Assembly: GCF_008639165.1 (NCBI RefSeq)
Contig: NZ_CP029197.1
Span: 62,001-126,000 of the forward strand
Direction: 5' to 3'
DNA length: 64,000 nucleotides
From: Streptomyces venezuelae ATCC 10712
Lineage (GTDB): Bacteria; Actinomycetota; Actinomycetes; Streptomycetales; Streptomycetaceae
Below the pieces are notes generated by a model. That model searched no databases and was not told the origin of the DNA. It worked only from the letters and a program-made list of their open reading frames with translations. The position numbers and the translations under genes were made by a program. This document shows positions 17,105 through 25,122 of this stretch, one piece after another (position 1 is the first letter of the stretch; the number at the start of each line of letters is the position of its first letter).

Positions 17105-17965
17105 ATGCGCGTGCTGAGGGTCGGTGAAGCCGGGGCGGAGCGCCTCGCGGTCCTGGACGAAGGAGGTCGCCTCCTCGACGCGTCCGGGGTCGCCGAAGCC
17201 ATCGACCACCACTCCCTCTCCGGGGGCGTCCTCGACCGGCTGGCCACCGCGAAGGCCGAAGGGGCACTGCCCGCCCTGGACGTCCGGGCCGACCGCGTGC
17301 GGGTCGGAGCGCCGGTGGCCCGACCCGGAAAGGTCGTCTGCATCGGCCTCAACTACCGTGACCACGCGGAGGAGACCGGAGCGGAACTCCCCGCCGAGCC
17401 GGTCGTGTTCATGAAGGACCCGTGGACGGTCTCGGGGCCGTACGAGGACGTGCTGATCCCCCGGGGCAGCGTGAAGACCGACTACGAGGTCGAGCTGGCC
17501 GTGGTGATCGGCAGGACCGCCCGGTACCTGGACAGCGACGAGGACGCGCTGGCGTGCGTCGCCGGGTACGCCGTCTCGCACGACGTCTCCGAACGGGAGT
17601 TCCAGCTGGAGCGCGGCGGTCAGTGGGACAAGGGGAAGAGCTGCGAGACCTTCAACCCGCTGGGCCCGTGGCTCGTCACCGCGGACGAGGTCCCCGATCC
17701 GCAGAAGCTCACGCTGCGCCTCTCCGTGAACGGGGTCGAGCGCCAGCACGGCTCGACCGCGGACATGGTGTTCCCGGTGGCCGGGATCATCCGCTACCTG
17801 AGCCAGTTCATGGTGCTGCACCCCGGCGACGTCATCAACACCGGTACGCCGGCCGGCGTCGCGCTCGGGCGACCCGATCCCAAGCCGTACCTGAGGGACG
17901 GAGACGTGGTCGAATGCGGGATCGACGGTCTCGGCACCATGCGCCAGACCTTCCGCCAGGCCTGA
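17105..17965 (+). CDS. FAH-family hydrolase; probable 2,4-diketo-3-deoxy-L-fuconate hydrolase
   Basis: This 286-aa fumarylacetoacetase-type protein has the core motifs VVCIGLNYRDHAEE, VFMKDPWTV, the metal-binding KTDYEVELAVVIG (Glu/Glu), SHDVSEREFQ and VINTGTPAGVALG. In non-phosphorylative fucose breakdown such an enzyme splits 2,4-diketo-3-deoxy-L-fuconate to pyruvate and L-lactate, the one step missing from the minus-strand operon. I prefer ATG 17105 because GAGGG lies 9 nt before it; ATG 17096 abuts the SD. A GntR-site palindrome lies just upstream. Confidence 0.87.
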   Translation: MRVLRVGEAGAERLAVLDEGGRLLDASGVAEAIDHHSLSGGVLDRLATAKAEGALPALDVRADRVRVGAPVARPGKVVCIGLNYRDHAEETGAELPAEPVVFMKDPWTVSGPYEDVLIPRGSVKTDYEVELAVVIGRTARYLDSDEDALACVAGYAVSHDVSEREFQLERGGQWDKGKSCETFNPLGPWLVTADEVPDPQKLTLRLSVNGVERQHGSTADMVFPVAGIIRYLSQFMVLHPGDVINTGTPAGVALGRPDPKPYLRDGDVVECGIDGLGTMRQTFRQA

Positions 17966-17978
17966 GAGGACATCCCCC

Positions 17979-18596
17979 GTGCAGTTCACCCAGGACGACC
18001 GCCTCGTCTTCATCGGCGATTCCGTCACCGACACCGGCCGCGACCGCGAGGACCCGGCCTCGCTCGGCGCCGGCTACGTCCGGCTGATCGCCGAGGCGCT
18101 GCCGGCCTCCGCGACCGTCGTCAACAAGGGCGTCAACGGCCATCGGGTCCAGGACCTGGAGGCGCGCTGGGCACGTGATGTGCTCGGCCTCGCCCCGACG
18201 GTCGTGACGGTGCTGATCGGGATCAACGACACGTGGCGCCGCTACGACCAGGGTCTGCACAGCCCGGTACCGGAGTTCGAGGCGTCCCTCGACCGCGTGC
18301 TCGCCGTGACGGAGAAGCGGTGCGCGCTGTTCGTCATGACGCCGTTCCTGCTGCCGACCGGACCTGAACAGGAGGCCTGGCTGGAGGACCTCGGGCCGCG
18401 GATCGAAGCGGTCCTGCGCGCCGCGACCGCCCACGGCGCGACCATCGTCCGCACCGACCTGGCGATGCTCCGTGCCGCCGAGGCGCACGGCGCGGCCGCC
18501 CTCGCACCCGACGGCGTCCACCCGAGCGCCCTGGGCCACCGCGTCCTCGCGGATGCCTGGCTGACGGCGGCGGGGGTGCGGGTGCCGTCGCCGTGA
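17979..18596 (+). CDS. SGNH/GDSL-type esterase, cytoplasmic
   Basis: This 205-aa protein has the SGNH blocks in order: block I VFIGDSVTDTGRD (Ser), block II Gly in VNKGVNGHRVQDL, block III GINDTW (Asn) and block V DGVHPSALGHR (Asp-x-x-His). It has no signal peptide, so it should act inside the cell. GTG 17979 has GAGAGGA 8 nt upstream. It lies 13 nt after the hydrolase gene, so they are cotranscribed. A role in removing acetyl groups from imported sugars fits the context but is unproven. Confidence 0.85.
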   Translation: MQFTQDDRLVFIGDSVTDTGRDREDPASLGAGYVRLIAEALPASATVVNKGVNGHRVQDLEARWARDVLGLAPTVVTVLIGINDTWRRYDQGLHSPVPEFEASLDRVLAVTEKRCALFVMTPFLLPTGPEQEAWLEDLGPRIEAVLRAATAHGATIVRTDLAMLRAAEAHGAAALAPDGVHPSALGHRVLADAWLTAAGVRVPSP

Positions 18597-18701
18597 GGAC
18601 GGCGACGGCACTCGGACGGGTTTGGTACGGATCGGATCGGGGGGCCTGATCAGGTCCGGATCAGGATCGGATGTGGTCCTGGTCCGATCCTGGAGGGCTG
18701 G

Positions 18702-20789
18702 TCAGGGGCAGCTGATGCGGATGTCGCCCGGGTCGGTGGTGCAGGTGTCCGTGCCCAGGCCGCCGTTGGCGGTGTCGTTGCCGTTGACACCGTCGGTGGT
18801 GGTGAGCCTGTCGTTGCCGTAGTAGCCGGTCAGGGTGTCGTTGCCCGGGCCGCCGTTCAGGGTGTCGTCGCCGAACCCGCCGTCGATGTTGTCGTTCCCG
18901 AAGCCGCCGTGGACGGTGTCGTTCCCGTAGCTGGCGCGGATGGTGTCGTTGCCGCCGAGGCCGCAGATCACGTCGTTGCCGAAGCCGCCGTTGAGGGTGT
19001 CCGGACCGCTGGTGCCGATGATCGTGCACGCGCGCGCGTTGTTCACCGAAGTGGTCGCGACGGCCGTGTTGTTGGAGGTCATCGGGTCCTGGGGCGTACC
19101 GCTGACGCCGACCGTGTCGGTCAGCGTGCCGACCGCCCGGGGCTCGGCCGTCACCGTGACGGTCGTGCTCGCGCCCGGGGCCAGGGAGCCGAGGGCGCAG
19201 GTGGCGCCGGTCGCCGTGGTCGTACAGGTGCCCTGCAAGGGAACGGCCGAGACGATCGTCCCGCCGGCTCCGGAGAGGGTGTCCGTGAGGGTGACGCCGG
19301 TCGCGGTCGCCGTGGACGCGACGGAGTTGGCGACCACCACGGTGTACGTGGCGCGGTCGCCGATGCTCACCGTGGTCGTCCCCGTCTTCGTCACCGACAG
19401 GTCCGCCCTCGGCTGGGGCGGCGGGGTACCGTCGCCGCCCTGGTAGCGGGCGAGCGCGAAGGCGAAGCCCGCACCGTATCCGGCCGCGACGATCTTGCCG
19501 TCGGGCTGGACGAGTACTCCGCGGGCCTCGTCGAAGTCGTTGAAGCCGGTCACGACGAAGCCGTCGCCGCCGAAGCCGGTGTCCACCGTGCCGTTGACGT
19601 TGAGGCGGGCGAGGCCGAAGTCGTTGGCCTCGGAGCTGTTCGGGTCGTCGGCGCGTCCGGCGAGGACGATCTTGCCGTTCTGCTGGAGCGCCAGGCCGTA
19701 CGCGATGCCGCCGTCGCCCGGAGCGTTGACCGAGGTGCGGCCGCCCGTGCCGAAGCCCGCGTCGGGGCTGCCGTCGGCGTTGTAGCGCAGGACGGCGAAG
19801 CCGGCTCCGCCGGAGCCCGCGGCGACGATCTTGCCGTCCGGCTGGACGGCCACGGCGTTGCCGAACTCGGTGCCGCCGAAGTCGGCGGTCACCATGCCGT
19901 CCCCGCTGAAGGTGGTGTCCAGGGTGCCGTTGGAGTTGTAGCGGGCCACGCCGATGTCGAAGGCGGTGTTGCCCACGTAGCCGACCGACACGATCTTGCC
20001 GTCCGGCTGGAGCGCCATGCCGCGGGCGGTGCCGCCGGCGTCCTGGGGTGAGGTGGGGGTGAAGCCCGCGACGACCGCCCCGTCGCCGCCGAGGGTGGGG
20101 TCGAGGCCGCCGTCGGTGCCGAGGCGGACGAGCGCGAAGCCACCGCCACCGCCCTTGCCCGCGGCGACGATCCGGCCGTCGGGCTGGACGGCCACGTCCG
20201 CGCCGTCGGCCGATCCGCCGAACTCGTCGACGCGTACGAGTCCGCCGTCGCCGAAGCCCGTGTCCAGGCTCCCGTCGGTGTTGTAGCGGGCCACGGAGAA
20301 GAAGCAGCAGCCCCCGCCCTCCTCCGCGATCACCTCGGTGGTGCCGGCCACGACGATCTTGCCGTCCGACGGCTGGATCGCGACGGCGTTGGCCGAGTGG
20401 CTGCCGCCGCCGAAGTCGCTGGTCACGATGCCGTCGCCGCCGAAGCCGGGGTCGAGGCTGCCGTTGGCGTCGTACCGGGCGAGCGCGAAGCCGGCCTCGC
20501 TCACCCCGACCACGACCAGCTTGCCGTCGGTCTGCCGGGCGATGTCGTGGCCTTCCGCGTAGCCGGTGATCGGCGTCGTCACCCGGCCATCGGGACCGAA
20601 CGTCGGGTCGAGGTCACCCGGGGCGGCGAGAGCGGTGCCGGGGACCGCGAGCACGAGGGCCATACCGAGCGCGACCGGCACTCCGGCCCATCCGCCGGGC
20701 CGTCCGCCGGGCCGTCCGCCAGGCCTGCGACGCCGCTCCTCTGCTCTCGGTTGGGCGTGGCTCGCGGGTCTCGGCTGTGCGTGGGTCAT
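18702..20789 (-). CDS. Secreted delta-60 repeat/DUF11/RTX calcium-binding protein
   Basis: This 695-aa protein has a signal segment (VALGMALVLAVPGTALA) after an Arg/Gly-rich N-terminus. About seven delta-60 repeats follow (units such as ALQPDGKIVAAGY, FALARYNADGSLD, FGGDG), forming a propeller. Next come a DUF11 domain (ADLSVTKTGTTTVSIGDRATY to NNTAVATTSV) and about six RTX-type nonapeptides (GGFGNDVI, GGPGNDTL). It is probably exported and stabilised by Ca2+. The order propeller, DUF11, RTX is a domain mosaic; function unknown. It converges on the esterase gene. Confidence 0.85.
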   Translation of the reverse strand: MTHAQPRPASHAQPRAEERRRRPGGRPGGRPGGWAGVPVALGMALVLAVPGTALAAPGDLDPTFGPDGRVTTPITGYAEGHDIARQTDGKLVVVGVSEAGFALARYDANGSLDPGFGGDGIVTSDFGGGSHSANAVAIQPSDGKIVVAGTTEVIAEEGGGCCFFSVARYNTDGSLDTGFGDGGLVRVDEFGGSADGADVAVQPDGRIVAAGKGGGGGFALVRLGTDGGLDPTLGGDGAVVAGFTPTSPQDAGGTARGMALQPDGKIVSVGYVGNTAFDIGVARYNSNGTLDTTFSGDGMVTADFGGTEFGNAVAVQPDGKIVAAGSGGAGFAVLRYNADGSPDAGFGTGGRTSVNAPGDGGIAYGLALQQNGKIVLAGRADDPNSSEANDFGLARLNVNGTVDTGFGGDGFVVTGFNDFDEARGVLVQPDGKIVAAGYGAGFAFALARYQGGDGTPPPQPRADLSVTKTGTTTVSIGDRATYTVVVANSVASTATATGVTLTDTLSGAGGTIVSAVPLQGTCTTTATGATCALGSLAPGASTTVTVTAEPRAVGTLTDTVGVSGTPQDPMTSNNTAVATTSVNNARACTIIGTSGPDTLNGGFGNDVICGLGGNDTIRASYGNDTVHGGFGNDNIDGGFGDDTLNGGPGNDTLTGYYGNDRLTTTDGVNGNDTANGGLGTDTCTTDPGDIRISCP

Positions 20790-21116
20790 GAGCGTACGAA
20801 CCTCCGTCTTCGTGGTGTACGGGGAGCAGCGCACAGCTTCGTGCCGGAGCGGGCGCCGCTCCGGCGGGCCGTGCCGAACTACGCTCACCGGACCCACGGG
20901 AACCACCCCCGCGAGGGAGCGCGAGGGGCGCGATCCGCATGCGATGTCGGCTCGCGGAACAGGGGGTGCGGTGGCGTGAAGTGATCCCCTGATGCGGTGT
21001 CAGGGGCGATTCAGGGTTGGGCTGGGGTGATCCCCGTCGTGCCGGGCGGGGCGGGCGGACAGACTCGAAGGGACTTGATCACCGGATCGCCGACCGACCT
21101 GCGAATGGAGTTCCTC
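20790..21116. other. Divergent intergenic region with hairpins
   Basis: This 327-bp gap lies between two divergent secreted-protein genes. It contains a 9-bp stem CCGGAGCGG (20844-20852 with 20856-20864) in the leader of the RTX gene and a 7-bp stem CCCCTGA (20986-20992 with 21000-21006). I see no gene and no clear -35/-10 pair. Confidence 0.4.
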
Positions 21117-22430
21117 ATGAAGCGTTCCTCGACTCCGCCCAAGTACCTGCCGCTGGCTACGGCGTCCTGTCTGGCCGTGGCCGTGGCCCTCGCCTCTCTC
21201 GTGACGCCGGCCGCCGCGGCCCCCGCGTTCGCCGCCGCCGGGGCAGGGGGCGGAGGACCCGCGCCGGGGGTGGGCAGGGGCGCCCCTGCTCCCGCTCCGG
21301 CTCCGGCTCCCGCTACGGACGTCGGTGGTCTCGACCGTGACGCGCTGCGCGCGGCGGTCGCCGTGCGTCCCGGGGACGGGGCAGCGGGTGTGGTGGCCGA
21401 GGTGCACAAGGGCGGGGAGAGCTGGCGGGGCGCGTCGGGGGACGCCGTCACCGGACGGGCCGTCAGTCCTCGTGCCCACTTCCGGATCGGCAGCATCAGC
21501 AAGCCCATGGAGGCCGTGATCCTGCTGCAGCTGGCCGCCGAGGGCCGCGTCGACCTCGACCGGAGCGTGCAGGACTATCTGCCCGGGCTGCTTCCCGAGG
21601 ACCGGTTCCAGGAGCCGGTCAGCGTACGGCAGCTGCTGGACCACACCAGCGGGCTGCCCCAGGACTTCGAGGGCGACCCGGCCGTCCCCTCCCCCGACGA
21701 GGAGGTCGATCGGCGCTTCGACCACCTCACCTTCGACGAGGTGATCCAGGGGACGCTCCGTCCCGAGGGAAGGCCCGCGCCCGGCCCCCGCTTCAGCCCC
21801 GGCACCCGCCAGGAGTACAACTCCTTCGGGTACCGCGTCGCGGGCAAGCTCATCGAGGAGATCACCGGGCACCCGTTCCGTGCAGAGGTGACGGCCCGCA
21901 TCCTGAAACCGCTGAAGATGCGGGACACGAGGGCCGCCGTGCCGGACCGGAGCACTCCCGTGCCCCGGCCCTACCTGCCGGGCTACCTCCCGAGGGCGGA
22001 CGGCGAACTGGTCGACGTGAACGTGCAGGGCGGGATGCCCACGAGCATGACCTCCACGACGGCGGACCTGGACCGCTTCGTCAGAGGTCTGTTCGACGGC
22101 AGCCTGCTGGGTCCGGCCGAGACCGCGGAGCTGTTCGCGATACCGAAGGGCGTCGACGGGAAGCCGCTGCCGTACGCCGACGCCTCGCAGTGCACAACGG
22201 GTCCCGCCAAGGGGACGGCCTGTTTCAGCGTGGGCCTGATGTCCTCACCGATGCCCGACGGCACGGTCGTGTGGGGGAAGACCGGGTCCGACCCCGGGTA
22301 CCGGAGCGGTGTCTTCGCCTCCCGTGACCTCGGCGTGCGGGCGGTCTACGCGGTGGGGACCACGGCCCCGCCCGCGAGCGGACCTCCGCCGGTGGCCCAG
22401 CGGCTAGCCCTCGCCGTGTTCGCCCGCTGA
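21117..22430 (+). CDS. Secreted serine hydrolase (beta-lactamase/DD-peptidase fold)
   Basis: This 437-aa protein has a signal peptide (LATASCLAVAVALASLVTPAAAAPAFA) and then a Gly/Pro/Ala linker. The class C-like catalytic set follows: SxxK in GSISKPM, a LLDHTSGLP segment, YxN in QEYNSFGY and a KTG equivalent in WGKTGSDPGY. ATG 21117 has GGAG 6 nt upstream; ATG 21105 is the in-frame alternative. The family covers D-alanyl-D-alanine carboxypeptidases, D-aminopeptidases and esterases, and the substrate cannot be fixed from sequence. Confidence 0.87.
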   Translation: MKRSSTPPKYLPLATASCLAVAVALASLVTPAAAAPAFAAAGAGGGGPAPGVGRGAPAPAPAPAPATDVGGLDRDALRAAVAVRPGDGAAGVVAEVHKGGESWRGASGDAVTGRAVSPRAHFRIGSISKPMEAVILLQLAAEGRVDLDRSVQDYLPGLLPEDRFQEPVSVRQLLDHTSGLPQDFEGDPAVPSPDEEVDRRFDHLTFDEVIQGTLRPEGRPAPGPRFSPGTRQEYNSFGYRVAGKLIEEITGHPFRAEVTARILKPLKMRDTRAAVPDRSTPVPRPYLPGYLPRADGELVDVNVQGGMPTSMTSTTADLDRFVRGLFDGSLLGPAETAELFAIPKGVDGKPLPYADASQCTTGPAKGTACFSVGLMSSPMPDGTVVWGKTGSDPGYRSGVFASRDLGVRAVYAVGTTAPPASGPPPVAQRLALAVFAR

Positions 22431-22515
22431 GGGGCCGTCCTGTGAGCCGTCCTCTGAAGCTGTCCTGGAGCTGTCCTGTGAACCCGTCCTCTGAAGCCGT
22501 CCTGCGAAGCCGTCC
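22431..22515. repeat. Degenerate direct repeats (GTCCTSTGAAGC units)
   Basis: Five or six imperfect units of the form CCGTCCTCTGAAGC or CTGTCCTGGAGC follow the serine hydrolase stop. No hairpin or gene is seen. They look like slippage-generated repeats. Confidence 0.5.
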
Positions 22516-22621
22516 GGTGGAGGGCTGCCCATGAAGGGGCTGCTCATCAGCGCGTACCCTCACATCGGACACGGCCGCGGGGAGCCGGTGGGTCGGGTGT
22601 ACGGCGAGCAGGGAACGGATC

Positions 22622-23239
22622 ATGACGCAGGTGGACGGGCAGGGGACGGGGCCCGACGGGGGCGAGCGGGACCGGGCGGCGACGGTTCGCGTCTTCATCG
22701 CCCTCGCCCCGCCCGACGAGGCGAAGGACGAGCTGGCGGCGGTGCTGCGCCCCGCGTACGAGACGTACCCGCATATGCGGTGGAACCGCATCGAGGACTG
22801 GCACATCACCCTCGCGTTCCTCGGAGAGCTGCCGGTCGCGACGGTCCCGCCGCTGCGCCGGCCACTCGCCGAGCTGGCGGCGTCGCGCGGGCCGGTGGAG
22901 CTGGCGCTGCGGGGCGGCGGGCACTTCGACGAGCGGGTGCTCTGGAGCGGCATCGACGGGGACCTCGACGGGCTGCACCGGCTCGCCACCGACGTCCGTG
23001 CCGTGGTCAAGGAGTACGGCATCCCCTTCGAGGACCGGCCGCTGCGTCCCCATCTGACGCTGGCCCGCGCCCGCCGTGACGACCGGTCGAGCGTGACGGA
23101 CGTCGCCGCCTCCCTGGCCGGCTTCACCGGCCGCGCGTGGCGGGCCGCTCGGCTGCACCTGGTCGGCAGCGATTTCGGCCGCGGGCCGGGACCGATCCGC
23201 TACCGCGACATCGAGTCATGGGAGTTCGTCGGGCCCTGA
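22622..23239 (+). CDS. thpR: RNA 2',3'-cyclic phosphodiesterase (LigT/2H family)
   Basis: This 205-aa protein is of the 2H phosphoesterase superfamily. The two catalytic motifs are H-I-T-L (DWHITLAFLGEL) and H-L-T-L (LRPHLTLARARRD), about 90 residues apart as expected. FIALAPPDEAKDEL is the typical first strand. It is slightly longer than the usual 180-190 aa because of an N-terminal extension rich in Gly and Asp. It hydrolyses 2',3'-cyclic nucleotides or RNA ends in vitro; the physiological role is open. It is a single gene, not in an operon. Confidence 0.92.
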   Translation: MTQVDGQGTGPDGGERDRAATVRVFIALAPPDEAKDELAAVLRPAYETYPHMRWNRIEDWHITLAFLGELPVATVPPLRRPLAELAASRGPVELALRGGGHFDERVLWSGIDGDLDGLHRLATDVRAVVKEYGIPFEDRPLRPHLTLARARRDDRSSVTDVAASLAGFTGRAWRAARLHLVGSDFGRGPGPIRYRDIESWEFVGP

Positions 23240-23336
23240 AAGCCCCTGAAGTCCTGCAGCCCTGACAGCCCTGACAGCTCTGGCATTCACCTGATGGAGC
23301 CTCACCCGGGGTTTTTCGGCTGCGAGGATGATCGGC

Positions 23337-24029
23337 ATGGAGACGACATTGACCGGCTCGCGTGCCTCTGCCGCGATCGCTGATCTGGGTTGGCGTTATC
23401 TGCTGGGCGGGATCCGGACGACGGTCCCGGTGGGGCCGCTGGCGCGGGCCGCCGAGGTCGCGGCGCTCGCCGTGGCGGCGTGCGATGCCGACGCCGACGG
23501 GCATCTGGCCCTCGACATCAGGCCAGGGCGGGTGCTGCTCACCCTGCAGTCCTCCGAGCACGCCGCCGTCACGGACCGGGACGTGGAGCTCGCGCGCCGG
23601 ATCACCACCGCGGTCGAGGAGGTCGGGCTGCGCACCGAGCCCGAGATCGCGACGGGAGCGCCGCGCTCGCTCCAGCTTCTGGAGATCGCGATCGACGCGC
23701 TCGACATCCCCTCGATCCGGCCGTTCTGGAAGGCGGTGCTCGGGTACGCCGACGAGCCGGGAGCCGACGGCCCCGGTGACCCGCTCGTCGACCCCCTCAG
23801 GCAGGGGCCGGCTGTCTGGTTCCAGCAGATGGACGTGGCGCGCCCGCAGCGCAATCGGATCCACCTGGATCTCTGTGTGCCGCACGACGAGGCGCTGCGG
23901 AGGATGGACGCGGCTCTGGCGGCGGGCGGGCGGCTCCTGTCCGAGGCAGCGGCACCGGCCTTCTGGGTCCTCGCCGACGGCGAGGGCAACGAGGTGTGTG
24001 TCACGACGTGGCAGGGGCGGGACACCTGA
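23337..24029 (+). CDS. Pterin-4a-carbinolamine dehydratase-like domain fused to a VOC domain
   Basis: This is a 230-aa two-domain protein. Residues 1-100 or so follow the 4a-hydroxytetrahydrobiopterin dehydratase pattern (GWRYLLGGIRTTVPVG, AAEVAALAVAACDADADGHL, RVLLTLQS). The rest is a glyoxalase/bleomycin-resistance-like VOC domain (FWKAVLGYADEPG, VWFQQMDV, IHLDLCVPHDEA, VLADGEGNEVCVT). ATG 23337 is favoured by GAGG 9 nt upstream. The canonical HH pair of the dehydratase active site is not evident, so the N-terminal domain may be non-catalytic. Substrate unknown. Confidence 0.82.
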   Translation: METTLTGSRASAAIADLGWRYLLGGIRTTVPVGPLARAAEVAALAVAACDADADGHLALDIRPGRVLLTLQSSEHAAVTDRDVELARRITTAVEEVGLRTEPEIATGAPRSLQLLEIAIDALDIPSIRPFWKAVLGYADEPGADGPGDPLVDPLRQGPAVWFQQMDVARPQRNRIHLDLCVPHDEALRRMDAALAAGGRLLSEAAAPAFWVLADGEGNEVCVTTWQGRDT

Positions 24030-24159
24030 CCTCGGCGAGGCTGACCGGCGGCTTTCGCCCGGCGCCGGCGTCCGGGCCGGGTGCGGGCTGGTGGAAACCG
24101 GTCGGGGGTTCGTTCGCGTGTTTCCCCGTGGAGTGATCGTTTCAGGAAAGGGAACCGCC

Positions 24160-25086
24160 TTGTCCATCTCAGCAGTCAGCCCGTCCCGTCGCACCGCTCT
24201 GGGGCTCGGCGCCGGTGCCGCGCTCGCCGTCGCCTTACCTCTCGGCGGGTCCGCGTACGCCTCCGCGCCCGGCGGGGACGAGCTCGTCGCACGGCTCCGG
24301 GAGCTGGAGGCGCGCCACGACGCACGGCTCGGCGTGTTCGCCCACGACGTGCGGACCGGGCGATCGGTGGCGTACCGCGCCGACGAGCGCTTCCCGATGT
24401 GCTCGGTCTTCAAGACGCTCGCGGTCGCGGCCGTGCTGCGCGATCTCGACCACGACGGCACGTTCCTGGCGCGGCGCATCCGGTACACGGCGGCGGACGT
24501 CAAGCGATCGGGCTGGTCCCCCAGGACGGAGCTGCCGGAGAACCTGGCGCGGGGAATGACCGTCGCGGAGCTGTGCGACGCGACGCTCCGCTTCAGCGAC
24601 AACACGGCCGCGAACCTGCTGCTCCGCGAGCTCGGCGGGCCAACCGCGGTCACGCGGTTCGTCCGGTCGACCGGTGACCGCACGACCCGGCTCGACCGCT
24701 GGGAGCCGGAACTCAATTCGGCCGAGCCCTGGCGGGAGTCCGACACCTCCACGCCCCGCGCCATCGGCCGGACGTACGGGCGCCTCCTCCTCGGCGACGC
24801 CCTGCCGCACCGTGACCGGGAGCGGCTCACCCGTTGGATGCTGGCCAACACGACCAGCGGCGAGCGATTCCGCAAGGGTCTGCCGGCCGACTGGCTGCTC
24901 GCCGACAAGACCGGCGGCGGACGGTACGGCACCAACAACGACGCGGGGGTCACCTGGCCGCCCGGCGGGGGCCCGATCGTGCTCGCGGTGATGACCACGC
25001 GGTCCCTGGAGGACGCCCCCGTGGTCGATCCGCTGGTGGCCGAAGCGGCCGCTCTGGTGGCCGCGGAACTCGGCCCGAATAAATAG
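24160..25086 (+). CDS. Class A beta-lactamase, Tat-exported, with a TTA codon
   Basis: This 308-aa protein has a Tat signal (SPSRRTALGLGAG to GGSAYA) and the full class A active-site set: SVFK (Ser70-x-x-Lys73), SDN (Ser130 loop), E-x-x-LN in RWEPELNS (Glu166) and KTG in LADKTGGG. It should hydrolyse penicillins in the cell envelope. TTG 24160 is preceded by AAGGGAA. A TTA leucine codon at 24235-24237, in the signal peptide, makes translation dependent on the bldA tRNA. It lies next to the MurF paralogue with its structured leader. Confidence 0.93.
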   Translation: MSISAVSPSRRTALGLGAGAALAVALPLGGSAYASAPGGDELVARLRELEARHDARLGVFAHDVRTGRSVAYRADERFPMCSVFKTLAVAAVLRDLDHDGTFLARRIRYTAADVKRSGWSPRTELPENLARGMTVAELCDATLRFSDNTAANLLLRELGGPTAVTRFVRSTGDRTTRLDRWEPELNSAEPWRESDTSTPRAIGRTYGRLLLGDALPHRDRERLTRWMLANTTSGERFRKGLPADWLLADKTGGGRYGTNNDAGVTWPPGGGPIVLAVMTTRSLEDAPVVDPLVAEAAALVAAELGPNK

Positions 25087-25087
25087 C

Positions 25088-25116
25088 TTGAGCGTCGCCG
25101 CGGGGTTTCCTAGGCT
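25088..25116 (+). promoter_or_regulatory. Promoter: TTGAGC-17 nt-TAGGCT
   Basis: The -35-like TTGAGC (25088-25093) and -10-like TAGGCT (25111-25116) are separated by 17 bp, a good housekeeping-sigma match. The predicted start near 25123 gives a leader whose extended SD begins almost at once. The promoter overlaps the end of the beta-lactamase gene. Confidence 0.65.
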
Positions 25117-25122
25117 GTGGTC

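Noticed and set aside
18663-18675. GGATCGGATGT-type partial match to the GntR palindrome
   Set aside because: The left arm does not match, and it lies between two converging gene ends, where no promoter is expected.
19480-20560. Periodic DNA similarity (GTCGGGCTGGACGG-type)
   Set aside because: It encodes the delta-60 protein repeats and is explained by the protein, not by a DNA element.
22431-22515. Considered as a CRISPR-like array
   Set aside because: Units are irregular, about 14 bp, with no spacers or cas genes.
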